A model generated the notes under the pieces. It was given only the letters and a program-made list of their open reading frames with translations. It did not search any database and was not told the origin of the DNA. Below are positions 1 to 8,616 of a stretch of 64,000 bases of DNA, in pieces; position 1 is the first letter of the stretch; each line of letters begins with the position of its first letter. Origin of the DNA: Christensenellaceae bacterium (GTDB lineage: Bacteria; Bacillota; Clostridia; Christensenellales; Christensenellaceae); the NCBI GenBank assembly GCA_022846035.1, contig AP025580.1, forward strand, positions 2,356,001 through 2,420,000, read 5' to 3'. A program made the position numbers and the translations under genes.

Positions 1-1436
1 ATGACAAGGCAGTTCCCATTTTCATTTGCTTTGTCCATAATAAAATCCGCCGCGGAACAAACATCGCGCTCGGCTGCAGCCGCAATATTCACACGTTTCA
101 TATGGCTGAATTCCTTGGCGCAATCAATAAGCCTTGGGTGCTCTGCAAGCAGGAGGTTGCTGCGCTGGGTAGATTCTAAGGCGGGCTGCGTCGCAGAACA
201 AAGGAGAACCGTAGCGTTTAATATCTTGGATAAAAACGAGACGACTTCATTGAAACAGTGGATGGCCTTTATCGGCATGGATTGTATTTCATCAAAGATA
301 ATGACCGCGTCCGCCATAGAAGCGAATTTACGCAGCTTGCCGCTTTTGGCAGACATCACCGATTCCAGGAATTGTACCATGGTGGTGATGACGATGGGGC
401 TGTCCCACCGCGCCGCCATCCGCTTTTGCGTTTCGGAAGCCTTTTCGTCCTCCGGCTCCGGGGTGTTCGAGTGATGCTCAAAAACAACGCCGCTGTCCTC
501 ATCCAAATCCAAAATACCACGTATGGATTTTGCCGTCTGTTCAATAATGGACAGGTAGGGAATCACATAAATAATCCGTTTCTTGTTTCGCTTTTTGCAA
601 TGGTGCAGCGCGAAGCGCAAAGAAGACAGTGTTTTCCCGCCCCCGGTCGGTACCAGAAGCTGGTAAATCCCGGTTTCATGGTCTGCGGCGGCTTTGCATT
701 TGCCAGATACGGATTTCCTGATTTTTGCGATATCCGTATCGCTTGAAAACAAGGCGATATTTTTTTCAAACGTTTGGGTTAACGTATCCCAATCCGTCGC
801 GGAACAAAGGAATTTTTCATTTACATCAAATAAATATGCGTCAAACCTGTCTGCATCGACCAAACAGGAATAAAGATACTTCACAGCCAATCCAAGGGCA
901 AAAGCGGCGGAACTTCCATTCTGATAGGTGTGTTGGATTTCAGCCAGCAAAGCGCCGGTCTCGCGAACCGCTTCTTCAAACAGGCTCTGCAGCTTTTCCT
1001 TTTCCACATCCGTTATTTTGTTTTTGACCGTATCATAGGAATACTTAGCGTCGTCAGTGTTCAGCAGCTTGTCGAAATAATCGGTTGCCCCGTCCGGCGC
1101 AATACCGTCCGCAAGATGATTATGATGTGAGGTAATGCAAAAACCGATCATTTCCTTGAGCAGCAAAGCCTCTGGCGCACCGTGGTCTTGAAAGATCTCA
1201 TTTGCCAAAAAAGCGCCTTGCCAGGCGTGGATAACGCTTCCGCGTTCTCCGCCGTCTTTAATATAGCGCTGAAACGCGTCGGAAAGTTTGCCCAAATCAT
1301 GAAGATACGCGATAAGTCTGGACATATTGGGGTAGTGCGAATTTGCTGTGGAAATAGCAGCTACATTTTTTGCGTGCTCAAGCAGACTTTGTGTTTCGTC
1401 CCGGGTATTTTTCCTTGCGAGCTCCTTACCATACAC
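1..1436 (-). CDS. cas3: CRISPR-associated helicase/nuclease Cas3, partial (3' end outside window)
   Basis: The minus strand is open from a GTG at 1436 to the window edge, giving about 478 residues with no stop. An in-frame TGA lies six bases upstream and AGGCGG precedes the GTG. The N-terminal HD nuclease has H21, H46-D47 (LHDLGK), H70 and an SHHNH cluster at 103-107, then the LVDADRF motif typical of Cas3 HD domains. The superfamily-2 helicase follows, with Walker A PTGGGKT (K268) and a DEIQ box at 382-385, then a CSATQP motif III. Cas3 degrades DNA bound by Cascade in type I CRISPR immunity. The fused HD-helicase order and DEIQ box suit subtype I-C, but the subtype cannot be settled because the remaining cas genes and any array lie beyond the left edge. 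The gene is divergent from the ku operon. Confidence 0.9.
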   Translation of the reverse strand, partial: MYGKELARKNTRDETQSLLEHAKNVAAISTANSHYPNMSRLIAYLHDLGKLSDAFQRYIKDGGERGSVIHAWQGAFLANEIFQDHGAPEALLLKEMIGFCITSHHNHLADGIAPDGATDYFDKLLNTDDAKYSYDTVKNKITDVEKEKLQSLFEEAVRETGALLAEIQHTYQNGSSAAFALGLAVKYLYSCLVDADRFDAYLFDVNEKFLCSATDWDTLTQTFEKNIALFSSDTDIAKIRKSVSGKCKAAADHETGIYQLLVPTGGGKTLSSLRFALHHCKKRNKKRIIYVIPYLSIIEQTAKSIRGILDLDEDSGVVFEHHSNTPEPEDEKASETQKRMAARWDSPIVITTMVQFLESVMSAKSGKLRKFASMADAVIIFDEIQSMPIKAIHCFNEVVSFLSKILNATVLLCSATQPALESTQRSNLLLAEHPRLIDCAKEFSHMKRVNIAAAAERDVCSAADFIMDKANENGNCLV

Positions 1437-1708
1437 CGCTCAACCGCCTGCCTTTATCTTCGCGCAAGGTTTGCGCTACAAATTTCCAGAGATCGTAACG
1501 TTTTAAGTGCCGACAATCGTTGAATATCCTATGCTATCGGAACAAAAACTCATACATAGAATTTATTTCATTATAGTGCAATTTACAAAATATTACAAGG
1601 ACTTGATCTTCCATTTATTATGCCTCGAGTGGGCCCTGACAGGAAAGGGTCTTTTAGTCAAAGTAAAAATGTTTATATATAGTGCACAACGTTAAAGGAG
1701 GGAATAAT
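1437..1708. promoter_or_regulatory. divergent cas3/ku intergenic region
   Basis: These 272 bases separate the divergent cas3 and ku genes and must hold both promoters. The part nearest ku is AT-rich (TTTATATATAG around 1670-1682). I found no clear -35/-10 pair with consensus spacing and no CRISPR-like direct repeats here. Confidence 0.4.
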
Positions 1709-2479
1709 ATGCCCAGAACACAGAGCGCGATTTCATTTGGATTAGTACACATACCCGTGGGATTGTATACCGCCACGCAGGATAATGATATCCGTTTCAA
1801 CCAACTGGTAAAAGACAGTCACGAAAGGGTCCGGTATAAAAAGACATGCCCCTCCTGCAAAAAGGAGCTTACCAACGACGACATCGTAAAAGGGTACCAG
1901 TACGAAAAAGATAAGTATGTGGTCGTCACAGACGATGATTTTGAAAAGATAAAGACGGAAAAAGACCGGTCAATACAGATCATGCTCTTTACCGATCTTG
2001 ACGGAATAGACCCAATCTATTATGAAAAATCGTATTATGTGTTGCCGGAAAAGGGCGGGGAAAAAGCGTTCGAGCTTCTCCGGCAGGCGATGTACGATGA
2101 AAAAAAAGTGGCGATCGGCAAGGTCGTACTGGGCAGCAAGGAAACACTGGTGGTGCTTATCCCCCAAAAGGAGGGCATCCTGATGGAGACTTTGTATTAT
2201 TATGACGAAGTGAAAGAGTTCCCACGCGAACTGCCCCACTCCAGGCTGAATAAGAAAGAACTGGATATGGCGAAGCAGCTGATCGATGAGATGGGCGGCG
2301 CGTTTCGGCCGGAGCAGTATAGTGATGAGTACCAAAACCGGCTGCGGGACTTGATCGAGAAAAAAATCGAGGGACAGGAAATCGTGACGCCCAAACAGGA
2401 GGAGCAGGGTAATATCATCGACCTAATGGACGCATTGAAAGCGAGCCTTGGTAAAAGCAAAAAAGCGGCGGGTAAATAA
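1709..2479 (+). CDS. ku: Ku DNA end-binding protein of bacterial NHEJ
   Basis: The 256-aa product starts at the ATG after a strong AAAGGAGGG site (1694-1702), giving MPRTQSAISFGLVHIPVGLY, the standard start of bacterial Ku. The length and the central Ku-core segments (residues 50-190, including DLDGIDPIYYEKSYY and GKVVLGSKETLV) fit the family. The Lys-rich tail (GKSKKAAGK) is a usual DNA-contact extension. Ku homodimers ring broken DNA ends and recruit LigD. The stop overlaps the ligase start by one base (TAATG), so the two are translationally coupled. It is the first gene of a three-gene NHEJ operon. Confidence 0.95.
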   Translation: MPRTQSAISFGLVHIPVGLYTATQDNDIRFNQLVKDSHERVRYKKTCPSCKKELTNDDIVKGYQYEKDKYVVVTDDDFEKIKTEKDRSIQIMLFTDLDGIDPIYYEKSYYVLPEKGGEKAFELLRQAMYDEKKVAIGKVVLGSKETLVVLIPQKEGILMETLYYYDEVKEFPRELPHSRLNKKELDMAKQLIDEMGGAFRPEQYSDEYQNRLRDLIEKKIEGQEIVTPKQEEQGNIIDLMDALKASLGKSKKAAGK

Positions 2480-3423
2480 TGGACGCGTTTGACGATAAAA
2501 GCCTGCGGCCGATGCTGATTGGGAAAACCGCCGATCCGTTTGACGACGACGGATACCTGTTTGAGTTGAAGCTGGACGGCGTACGCTGTCTCGCGTATTT
2601 AGATGAAAAAGGCACGCTGCTTCTGAACAGGCGGGGCGGTAAACTGCTGCCTAAGTTGCCCGAGCTTGCGGATCTTCACAAGCAGGTCAACCAAAAATGT
2701 ATCCTTGACGGCGAGCTGATTTCCGCAATGGGCGGCGGTCTGGATTTTGAAGAAATCAAGCAACGGGCATTGATGTCCAATAAAGCGCGGATAGACAGGA
2801 TATCGCGGAAAATCCCCGCTACATTTGTGGTATTCGATATTCTTTACGCGGGCGGCGGTCTGGTGACCAAAGAGAGTCTTTCCGACCGGAAAAAGCTGCT
2901 TGAGGCTACCGTTGTGGAAAACGAGCGTATCTCGGTCTCTCGGTATATTGAGGGGCGGGGAATCGAGTTTTTTGAATTGGTGAAGCAACGGGGCCTGGAG
3001 GGTATGATAGCGAAAAAGAGCAACAGCAGGTATTACCAGGGCAGGCGCACGGCGGACTGGATGAAAATTAAAAACCTGCGCGACGACGATTTTGTGGTGT
3101 GCGGGTATGTGCAAAATTCAGAGCACATCATCAGCACCATACTGGGGCAGTACGACGAAAACGGAAAGCTGCTGTATATGGGGCACGCCTCGCTCGGCGA
3201 TTCGCGAGAGGACTTTGCAATGATCAAAAAGCAGAAGAAAGCGGACAAGCCGCCTTTTAGCAACGAATTGCCCTCGGGAAACGAGAAAGCCGTTTGGATC
3301 AAACTTCAGCTAGTGTGTACGGTAGAGTTTTTGAACCGGACGGCAGGCGGCATGATACGGCAGCCTATCTTCAAAGGGCTGAGGATGGATAAAACCCCGG
3401 AAGAAGCAATATATAAAGTGTAA
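2479..3423 (+). CDS. stand-alone ATP-dependent DNA ligase (LigD ligase domain)
   Basis: The 314-aa protein has the nucleotidyltransferase motif I ELKLDGVR with catalytic Lys at about residue 31. Further motifs are FVVFDILY (motif III), GLEGMIAKKSNSRY (motif IV) and DWMKIKNL (motif V), followed by an OB-fold region ending in the FKGLRMDKTPEE motif typical of LigD ligase domains. It seals nicks using ATP, presumably after Ku-directed end processing. The size equals an isolated LigD ligase module with no fused polymerase or phosphoesterase; those reside in the next gene, 24 nt downstream. The start overlaps the ku stop (TAATG). Confidence 0.93.
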   Translation: MDAFDDKSLRPMLIGKTADPFDDDGYLFELKLDGVRCLAYLDEKGTLLLNRRGGKLLPKLPELADLHKQVNQKCILDGELISAMGGGLDFEEIKQRALMSNKARIDRISRKIPATFVVFDILYAGGGLVTKESLSDRKKLLEATVVENERISVSRYIEGRGIEFFELVKQRGLEGMIAKKSNSRYYQGRRTADWMKIKNLRDDDFVVCGYVQNSEHIISTILGQYDENGKLLYMGHASLGDSREDFAMIKKQKKADKPPFSNELPSGNEKAVWIKLQLVCTVEFLNRTAGGMIRQPIFKGLRMDKTPEEAIYKV

Positions 3424-3447
3424 AATGAGGAAAGCGAGTATCGGCTG

Positions 3448-4902
3448 ATGACTGAAAAACTCAAAGAATATAATCAAAAACGACAATTTACAAAAACGAA
3501 TGAGCCGCGCGGCGATGTACCGGCAGAGAATGCGGCGCAGCTTCGGTTTGTGGTGCAGCACCATATGGCGAGTCGGGACCATTATGATTTTCGCCTGGAA
3601 TGGGACGGCGTGCTGAAAAGCTGGGCAGTGCCCAAAGGGCCGTCTTACGACAGTCACGACAAGCGGCTGGCGGTACAGGTGGAAGACCATCCTCTGGAAT
3701 ACCGCAATTTTGAGGGCACGATTCCCAAAGGGCAATACGGCGGCGGAACGGTCATGATCTGGGACGAGGGAACATGGCAGCCGTTGGAGGACGCAGGCAA
3801 AGGCTTTGCGGACGGCTCCCTGAAGTTTACGCTGGAGGGCAGCAGGTTGCTGGGAAAATGGGCGCTGGTCAGAATGAAGCCGAAGTCCGGTGAAAGCGGG
3901 CATAACTGGTTGCTGATCAAAGAAAAGGACCGATTCGAAAATGCCTATGACATCAAACAGTTTACAACGAGCGTCAGGACCGGCCGCGCGATGGCGGAAA
4001 TTGAAGCGGACAGTGGAGCCTCGAGGAAGCCGGGAACGCCGGCGCGCAAAACGGTTTTCCCCCATGGGGCAATCACGCATACCGACAAGGTCCTGTATGA
4101 AAAGGACGGTATTACGAAAGGCGACATTGCCGAATATTATTGGAACGTCGCGGAGCGCATGATACCGTATGTGGAAAACCGGATCATCAGCACGGTGCGC
4201 TGCCCGGGTGGTATCGGCAGCGCATGCTTTTTCAAGAGGCATCCCTCTAAGGAAAAGGGCGTCTTTGCGGTTCCTGTGTCCACAAAAAATGGAGAAATAA
4301 AGGATTACTATTATGTGAAAGACATAGACGGTTTACTGTCCGAAGTGCAGATGAACACGCTGGAATTTCACACCTGGGGCAGCCGCGTGGACACATTGGA
4401 ACAGCCGGACATCATGGTCTTTGACCTCGATCCCGACGAGGGTATGGCTTTGGAGCAAATCCGGCAGGGCGTCCGGGATTTGAGAAGTTTACTGGACCAG
4501 CTTTCGCTGGCATCTTACCTGAAAACGAGCGGCGGCAAGGGATACCATATTGTCATCCCGTTCCGGCCGTCGGCCGATTGGGGTACTTTCCATGACTTTG
4601 CCCGGAATATAGCAAAAACAATGGAAGCGACGTGGCCGGACCGCTACACCAGCAACGTCCGGAAAGAAAAGCGGAAAGGCAGGATTTTTATCGACTGGAT
4701 TCGGAACGGCAGAAGCGCGACAAGCGTCGCCCCTTACTCCGTAAGGGCGCGGGACGGCGTGCCGGTCTCCATGCCCATTGCATGGGCGGAACTGGATACG
4801 GTAAGTCCCAAGGCTGTTACGATAAAAAACGCGGCGGCAAGGCTGCGGCAAAAAGACCCGTGGGAAACATTTTTCCAAAATGACCAGCAGTTGAAAGGAT
4901 AA
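3448..4902 (+). CDS. ligD: LigD-type 3'-phosphoesterase plus primase-polymerase fusion
   Basis: The 484-aa protein has two modules. Residues about 30-165 form the LigD 3'-phosphoesterase: QHHMASRDHYDFRLEWDG with candidate metal ligands H39, H45 and D47, then VEDHPLEY (H81) and GTIPKGQYGGGTV. Residues about 205-480 form the archaeo-eukaryotic primase-like LigD polymerase, with VFDLDPDEG (D326/D328 metal ligands), KTSGGKGYHI and the late RSATSVAPYSVRAR motif. It trims 3' ends and adds nucleotides during end joining. It has no ligase domain, which is supplied by the preceding gene. The module order PE-POL with a separate LIG differs from the common fused LigD layouts. Confidence 0.93.
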   Translation: MTEKLKEYNQKRQFTKTNEPRGDVPAENAAQLRFVVQHHMASRDHYDFRLEWDGVLKSWAVPKGPSYDSHDKRLAVQVEDHPLEYRNFEGTIPKGQYGGGTVMIWDEGTWQPLEDAGKGFADGSLKFTLEGSRLLGKWALVRMKPKSGESGHNWLLIKEKDRFENAYDIKQFTTSVRTGRAMAEIEADSGASRKPGTPARKTVFPHGAITHTDKVLYEKDGITKGDIAEYYWNVAERMIPYVENRIISTVRCPGGIGSACFFKRHPSKEKGVFAVPVSTKNGEIKDYYYVKDIDGLLSEVQMNTLEFHTWGSRVDTLEQPDIMVFDLDPDEGMALEQIRQGVRDLRSLLDQLSLASYLKTSGGKGYHIVIPFRPSADWGTFHDFARNIAKTMEATWPDRYTSNVRKEKRKGRIFIDWIRNGRSATSVAPYSVRARDGVPVSMPIAWAELDTVSPKAVTIKNAAARLRQKDPWETFFQNDQQLKG

Positions 4903-4940
4903 CGACAAGTGAAATGATCGCCTGCATTACAAAATAATAA

Positions 4941-4966
4941 CGCCGCAAATCCTTTGATTTGCGGCG
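4941..4966 (-). terminator. perfect hairpin terminator downstream of tRNA-Arg
   Basis: A 10-bp perfect stem (CGCCGCAAAT / ATTTGCGGCG) closes a 6-base loop. On the minus strand it is followed by TTATTATTTT, fitting intrinsic termination of the tRNA transcript. It may also stop the convergent ligD message. Confidence 0.8.
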
Positions 4967-4968
4967 TT

Positions 4969-5045
4969 TGGTGTGCCCGGGAGGATTCGAACCTCTGGCC
5001 TCAGGAGTCGGAGTCCTGCGCTCTATCCAGCTGAGCTACGAGCAC
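4969..5045 (-). tRNA. tRNA-Arg (anticodon CCG)
   Basis: Read on the minus strand, GTGCTCG opens a 7-bp acceptor stem pairing with CGGGCAC near the 3' end. TAGCTCAGC gives the D arm, CAGGA-CTCCGAC-TCCTG the anticodon arm with CCG at positions 34-36, and GGTTCGAATCC the T arm. A CCA tail is encoded (4969-4971). It decodes the Arg codon CGG. Confidence 0.95.
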
Positions 5046-5091
5046 ATATATAACTGCAAAATTTAGTAATGCAGCTATTATTATAATACAT

Positions 5092-5814
5092 TTATAACAC
5101 TTTGGAAAGAAAATCCTTAAGTCTTGGATTTTTTGGATTTGCAAAAAATTCAGTCGGCGGCGCCTGCTCCAAAATCTTTCCTTCATCCATAAACAGGCAG
5201 CGCGTCGCTACCTCGCGCGCAAAGCCCATCTCATGTGTCACCACAACCATCGTCATCCCCTCGTCTGCAAGCGTATGCATGAAATCGAGCACCTCCCCCA
5301 CCATTTCGGGGTCAAGCGCAGACGTCGGTTCATCAAACAACATCACATCCGGATTCATCGCTAACGCGCGTACGATCGCCACGCGTTGCTGCTGCCCGCC
5401 CGAAAGCTGCGCCGGATAGGAGTTTATTTTGTCGGCAAGGCCGATCCGCTTTAATAAAGTTTCCGCCCGCTCCTGTGCTTCATCGTCTGTCATCAATCCC
5501 AGCTTTAATGGTGCCAGCATGATATTTTGTCCCACTGTTTTATGCGGAAACAGGTTGAACTGCTGGAATACCATGCCCATCTTCTGGCGAATCTGGTCAA
5601 TATTCGTCGTTTTATCCGTTAGGAGTTTCCCCTCAAACCATATCTCGCCGCTCGTCGGCACCTCCAGCATATTCAAACAGCGCAGGAACGTGGACTTACC
5701 GCTTCCGGACGGCCCCACGATAACGACTTTCTCGCCCCGCTCGATATGCTCGTCTATTCCTTTGAGCACTTTGTTCCCGTTAAATTCTTTACACAAATCC
5801 TTGACAATAATCAT
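5092..5814 (-). CDS. glnQ: polar amino-acid ABC transporter ATP-binding protein (GlnQ-like)
   Basis: The 240-aa ATPase has Walker [10 protein letters not shown] (34-42), a Q-loop in [11 protein letters not shown], signature LSGGQQQR, Walker [15 protein letters not shown] and the switch His in [10 protein letters not shown]. The [13 protein letters not shown] string and the size are characteristic of polar amino-acid (PAAT) importers. It energises import by the adjacent permease, whose gene ends 9 nt upstream. Specificity (Gln, Glu, Asp or cystine) cannot be read from the ATPase. Confidence 0.93.
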   Translation of the reverse strand: MIIVKDLCKEFNGNKVLKGIDEHIERGEKVVIVGPSGSGKSTFLRCLNMLEVPTSGEIWFEGKLLTDKTTNIDQIRQKMGMVFQQFNLFPHKTVGQNIMLAPLKLGLMTDDEAQERAETLLKRIGLADKINSYPAQLSGGQQQRVAIVRALAMNPDVMLFDEPTSALDPEMVGEVLDFMHTLADEGMTMVVVTHEMGFAREVATRCLFMDEGKILEQAPPTEFFANPKNPRLKDFLSKVL

Positions 5815-5823
5815 ATCCGGCTC

Positions 5824-6522
5824 CTATCTGGCATCTGAAAGCGCAAGGCGTCTTTCCAGTTTCCGCAATGCCCAGGTAATCAGCATAACGATGCCGAGAT
5901 AGACAAGCGCAATGAAAATAAGCGGCACAAACGCATCCAGTGTCCGCGAACGCACAAGCTCTGCTGCGCGCGTCAGGTCCATGACCGCCACATAACCAAC
6001 GATAGACGTTTCCTTGAATAATACGATAAATTCATTTCCGAGGGCCGGCAGGATATTTTTAATCGCCTGCGGGAATACAATGGTGCGCATTGTCATCCCG
6101 TTTGTAAGTCCCAAAGACCGTCCTGCTTCCGTCTGTCCTTTTGGAACAGCCATGATCCCCGAACGGACGATTTCAGCCACATATGCGCCGCTATTGATAC
6201 CAAACGCCAGCGCCGCCACATACGGCGCCATTTCAATAGGCGCTGCTGCAAAAATAATATAGTACATGATCAGTAATTGAACCAAAACAGGCGTTCCCCT
6301 GATCACAGTCAGGTAAATATCACAGATCACATTCAGCCACTTCAGCCGCTTGTTTTGCATCGCGTTGACTTTCGCGATCGCAACCGCGGAACCGATCACA
6401 ACGCCCATCAGAACAGCGATACCCGCGATCATCAGCGTAACCAGCAGGCCATCAAGAAACATCATCCACCGGTCGTTTACCACCAATGTATTATAAATTT
6501 GCTGCCCCAGATTATCAAACAT
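5824..6522 (-). CDS. polar amino-acid ABC transporter permease (GlnP/HisM family)
   Basis: The 232-aa membrane protein has about five transmembrane segments. The EAA-type cytoplasmic loop around residues 130-170 reads EAGRSLGLTNGMTMRTIVFPQA, close to the PAAT permease consensus, and VIRGTPVLVQL near residue 75 is the typical HisM/GlnP motif. It forms the channel with the ATPase encoded 9 nt downstream. The substrate-binding gene lies upstream, separated by a hairpin terminator. Confidence 0.92.
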   Translation of the reverse strand: MFDNLGQQIYNTLVVNDRWMMFLDGLLVTLMIAGIAVLMGVVIGSAVAIAKVNAMQNKRLKWLNVICDIYLTVIRGTPVLVQLLIMYYIIFAAAPIEMAPYVAALAFGINSGAYVAEIVRSGIMAVPKGQTEAGRSLGLTNGMTMRTIVFPQAIKNILPALGNEFIVLFKETSIVGYVAVMDLTRAAELVRSRTLDAFVPLIFIALVYLGIVMLITWALRKLERRLALSDAR

Positions 6523-6616
6523 ACTGCTTCCCCCGCTGGGCGGCCTGTTTTGTCAGCCGTTTCCCGAACTTTCCGCCTTAAAATGCATAAGCATTGTATA
6601 TTATACCATATTTTGC

Positions 6617-6657
6617 AGAAAAAAAAAGTTCGCGGAGTAAAATTCTTTCCGCGAACT
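6617..6657 (-). terminator. terminator between binding-protein and permease genes
   Basis: A 10-bp stem (AGTTCGCGGA / TCCGCGAACT) is followed on the minus strand by a run of nine or more T. It sits between the stop of the binding-protein gene and the permease start, so it should end most transcripts after the binding protein and let a fraction continue. Confidence 0.85.
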
Positions 6658-6672
6658 CTATTTTATACTTAT

Positions 6673-7545
6673 TTATGCGGCAGGCGTTCCCGCGTACGCG
6701 TCAAAGTGCTTCTGCGTAAGGTCGTCCATGCCGTCTTTCATTTCGCCCAGTACCTTGTTGATGACTTCGAGCAGGGAGGTATCTCCCTTTTTGACTGCCA
6801 TTGCATACTGTTCTGTTGTCAGTACTTCATCATATACCTGTAACGTATCGTTGCTTGCAACGATGCTCTGGGCAGGCAACTGGTCTACAACGACTGCATC
6901 CAGCCTTCCATTTGCAAGGTCCATACCCGCTTCAATCGCGCTCTTGTATGTCTTTACGGTTGCACCTTCCACTTCGTCCGTTACAAAAATATCTCCCGTC
7001 GTGCCAAGCTGTACGCCAACCGTCTTTCCGGCAAGTTCTTCCACCGTTGCCGCCGCTACTTTCGGATCGTCTTTTGTCACGATAACCATCTGTGTCGACG
7101 TTGCATAAGGTTCGGAAAAATCTACACTCTGTTTACGTTCTTCCGTAATTGTGAATCCCGCTGCAACAAAATCGCCCTTGCCACCGTTAAGCGCCGGGAT
7201 AAGGCCGTCAAAATCCATATCAACAACCGTTAACTTTACGCCCAATTCATCTGCGATTTTCTGCGCAATGTCAATATCTATGCCAGCCGGCTTATTATCG
7301 TCGCCGAGGTATTCATAGGGCGGGAACTGTGCGTTTGTAAGAAGCACCAACTCTCCCGCTTCCTTGATTTTGTCTACTGTATTTCCCGTAGATGCATCCG
7401 TCGCTTCCGTACTGCCCGACTCAGACGCCGCTGCCGACTCGGACGGGGCGGCTGACTCGCTCGCGGCCGGAGCCGGCGTGGAGCAACCTGCAAAAACTGC
7501 AGCGCACATAACGACTGCTAATACCAAACCTAAAATCTTTTTCAT
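6673..7545 (-). CDS. amino-acid ABC transporter substrate-binding lipoprotein
   Basis: The 290-aa lipoprotein starts at the ATG after GGAGGAAGAG. Residues 1-21 are a signal peptide ending in lipobox FAGC. A Ser/Ala/Glu-rich linker (about 25-55) tethers the SBP-bac-3 domain, visible as NAQFPPYEYLGDDNKPAGID, the DMDFDGLIPALNGGKGDFV stretch and FSEPYATSTQ. It captures a polar amino acid outside the cell and hands it to the permease/ATPase encoded downstream. The linker composition is typical of surface-anchored binding proteins in Clostridia. Confidence 0.93.
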   Translation of the reverse strand: MKKILGLVLAVVMCAAVFAGCSTPAPAASESAAPSESAAASESGSTEATDASTGNTVDKIKEAGELVLLTNAQFPPYEYLGDDNKPAGIDIDIAQKIADELGVKLTVVDMDFDGLIPALNGGKGDFVAAGFTITEERKQSVDFSEPYATSTQMVIVTKDDPKVAAATVEELAGKTVGVQLGTTGDIFVTDEVEGATVKTYKSAIEAGMDLANGRLDAVVVDQLPAQSIVASNDTLQVYDEVLTTEQYAMAVKKGDTSLLEVINKVLGEMKDGMDDLTQKHFDAYAGTPAA

Positions 7546-7587
7546 CTCTTCCTCCAAAAAATCAATATTTAAAACTCAATATGTATA

Positions 7588-7615
7588 ATTATACATAAGT
7601 TTTCGAATAAATCAA
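7588..7615 (-). promoter_or_regulatory. sigma-A promoter of the amino-acid transporter operon
   Basis: On the minus strand TTGATT (7610-7615) and TATAAT (7588-7593) are separated by 16 bases, about 45 nt upstream of the binding-protein start. Confidence 0.65.
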
Positions 7616-7641
7616 GTGTTTTATGCAAAATTCGAATATTC

Positions 7642-8616
7642 TTAACAAGAAGATTGCTTGCCTCGGTACCACTCGACAAATTTGTGTATTCCTTCTGTAA
7701 AATCAGTTTGCGGAGAGTATCCCAATATTTTTATAGCTTTACTATTGTCCGCATATGTCCGTTTGACATCCCCCGGCATCATTGGGCCTTCTTTAATCTT
7801 TGCTTTTTTACCGAATACTTTTTCGATTGTCTCAACCGTTTCTTTTAAAGATATGGTATGCGATTCCCCCAAATTAAATATATCATATCTTCCGCCATTT
7901 ACCAGCCATTTCCATGTTTTCATGATCCCATCCAAAATATCGTCGATGTATGTATAGTCTCTTCTGGTGTTTCCATCTCCAAATAAAGTGATTTCACCGC
8001 CTTCATCAATCAACTTAAGGAATTTATGAATTGCCAGGTCTGGTCTTTGGCGCCGCCCATAAACAGTGAAAAAACGCAAACACGCAATTTGCATATCAAA
8101 TAAATGACTATAAGTATAGCAGAGCAACTCTCCTGCTTTTTTCGTAGCCGCATAGGGCGATATTGGATAATCAACAGAATCATTCTCTGAGAATGGTACT
8201 TTATCGCTATTGCCATAAACAGATGAAGATGAGGCAAATATCATTTTGTTGACGCCATTATCTCTCATGCTTTCCAACAGGGTTACAGTACCATTAATAT
8301 TTACATCCGCATACATAACAGGATTTTTTATTGATGGCCTCACTCCCGCATAGGCAGCAAGATGAATAATCCCCTCCGGCTTATATTTTTTAAAAACATC
8401 GTTTATAAAAGCTTTATCCCTAATATCCCCTTGCAGCGAGATAAATTCTCCTTTTGAGGCTTTCTCAACTTCCGCAATATTTTGATGCTTAATTTCAGGA
8501 TTATAAAAATCGTTAAAATTATCTATACTGATTATCCTATGCTCCGTCCGGCATAACATTTCGCATAAATTCGATCCAATAAATCCTGCTCCTCCAGTAA
8601 CAACAATCGTATTCAT
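7642..8616 (-). CDS. UDP-glucuronate 4-epimerase-like NAD-dependent sugar epimerase
   Basis: The 324-aa extended SDR enzyme has the NAD motif GGAGFIG (8-14), the catalytic SSSSVYG and YAATKK (Tyr-x-x-x-Lys), and RFFTVYGRRQRPDLA, a string typical of UDP-glucuronate 4-epimerases. With the neighbouring UDP-glucose dehydrogenase it would convert UDP-glucose via UDP-glucuronate to UDP-galacturonate for glycan synthesis. Its ATG overlaps the dehydrogenase stop by 4 nt, showing coupling. A different UDP-uronate specificity is possible. Confidence 0.85.
   Translation of the reverse strand: MNTIVVTGGAGFIGSNLCEMLCRTEHRIISIDNFNDFYNPEIKHQNIAEVEKASKGEFISLQGDIRDKAFINDVFKKYKPEGIIHLAAYAGVRPSIKNPVMYADVNINGTVTLLESMRDNGVNKMIFASSSSVYGNSDKVPFSENDSVDYPISPYAATKKAGELLCYTYSHLFDMQIACLRFFTVYGRRQRPDLAIHKFLKLIDEGGEITLFGDGNTRRDYTYIDDILDGIMKTWKWLVNGGRYDIFNLGESHTISLKETVETIEKVFGKKAKIKEGPMMPGDVKRTYADNSKAIKILGYSPQTDFTEGIHKFVEWYRGKQSSC

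Noticed and set aside
1..1130. Plus-strand reading frames over the first kilobase (157, 162 and 100 codons)
   Set aside because: They lie opposite a continuous minus-strand frame with unmistakable Cas3 motifs; their own sequences show no protein pattern.
1437..1708. CRISPR array next to cas3
   Set aside because: No regularly spaced direct repeats are present in the interval.
5001..5186. 61-codon minus-strand frame covering the tRNA
   Set aside because: It overlaps tRNA-Arg and the end of the GlnQ-like gene and has no ribosome site.
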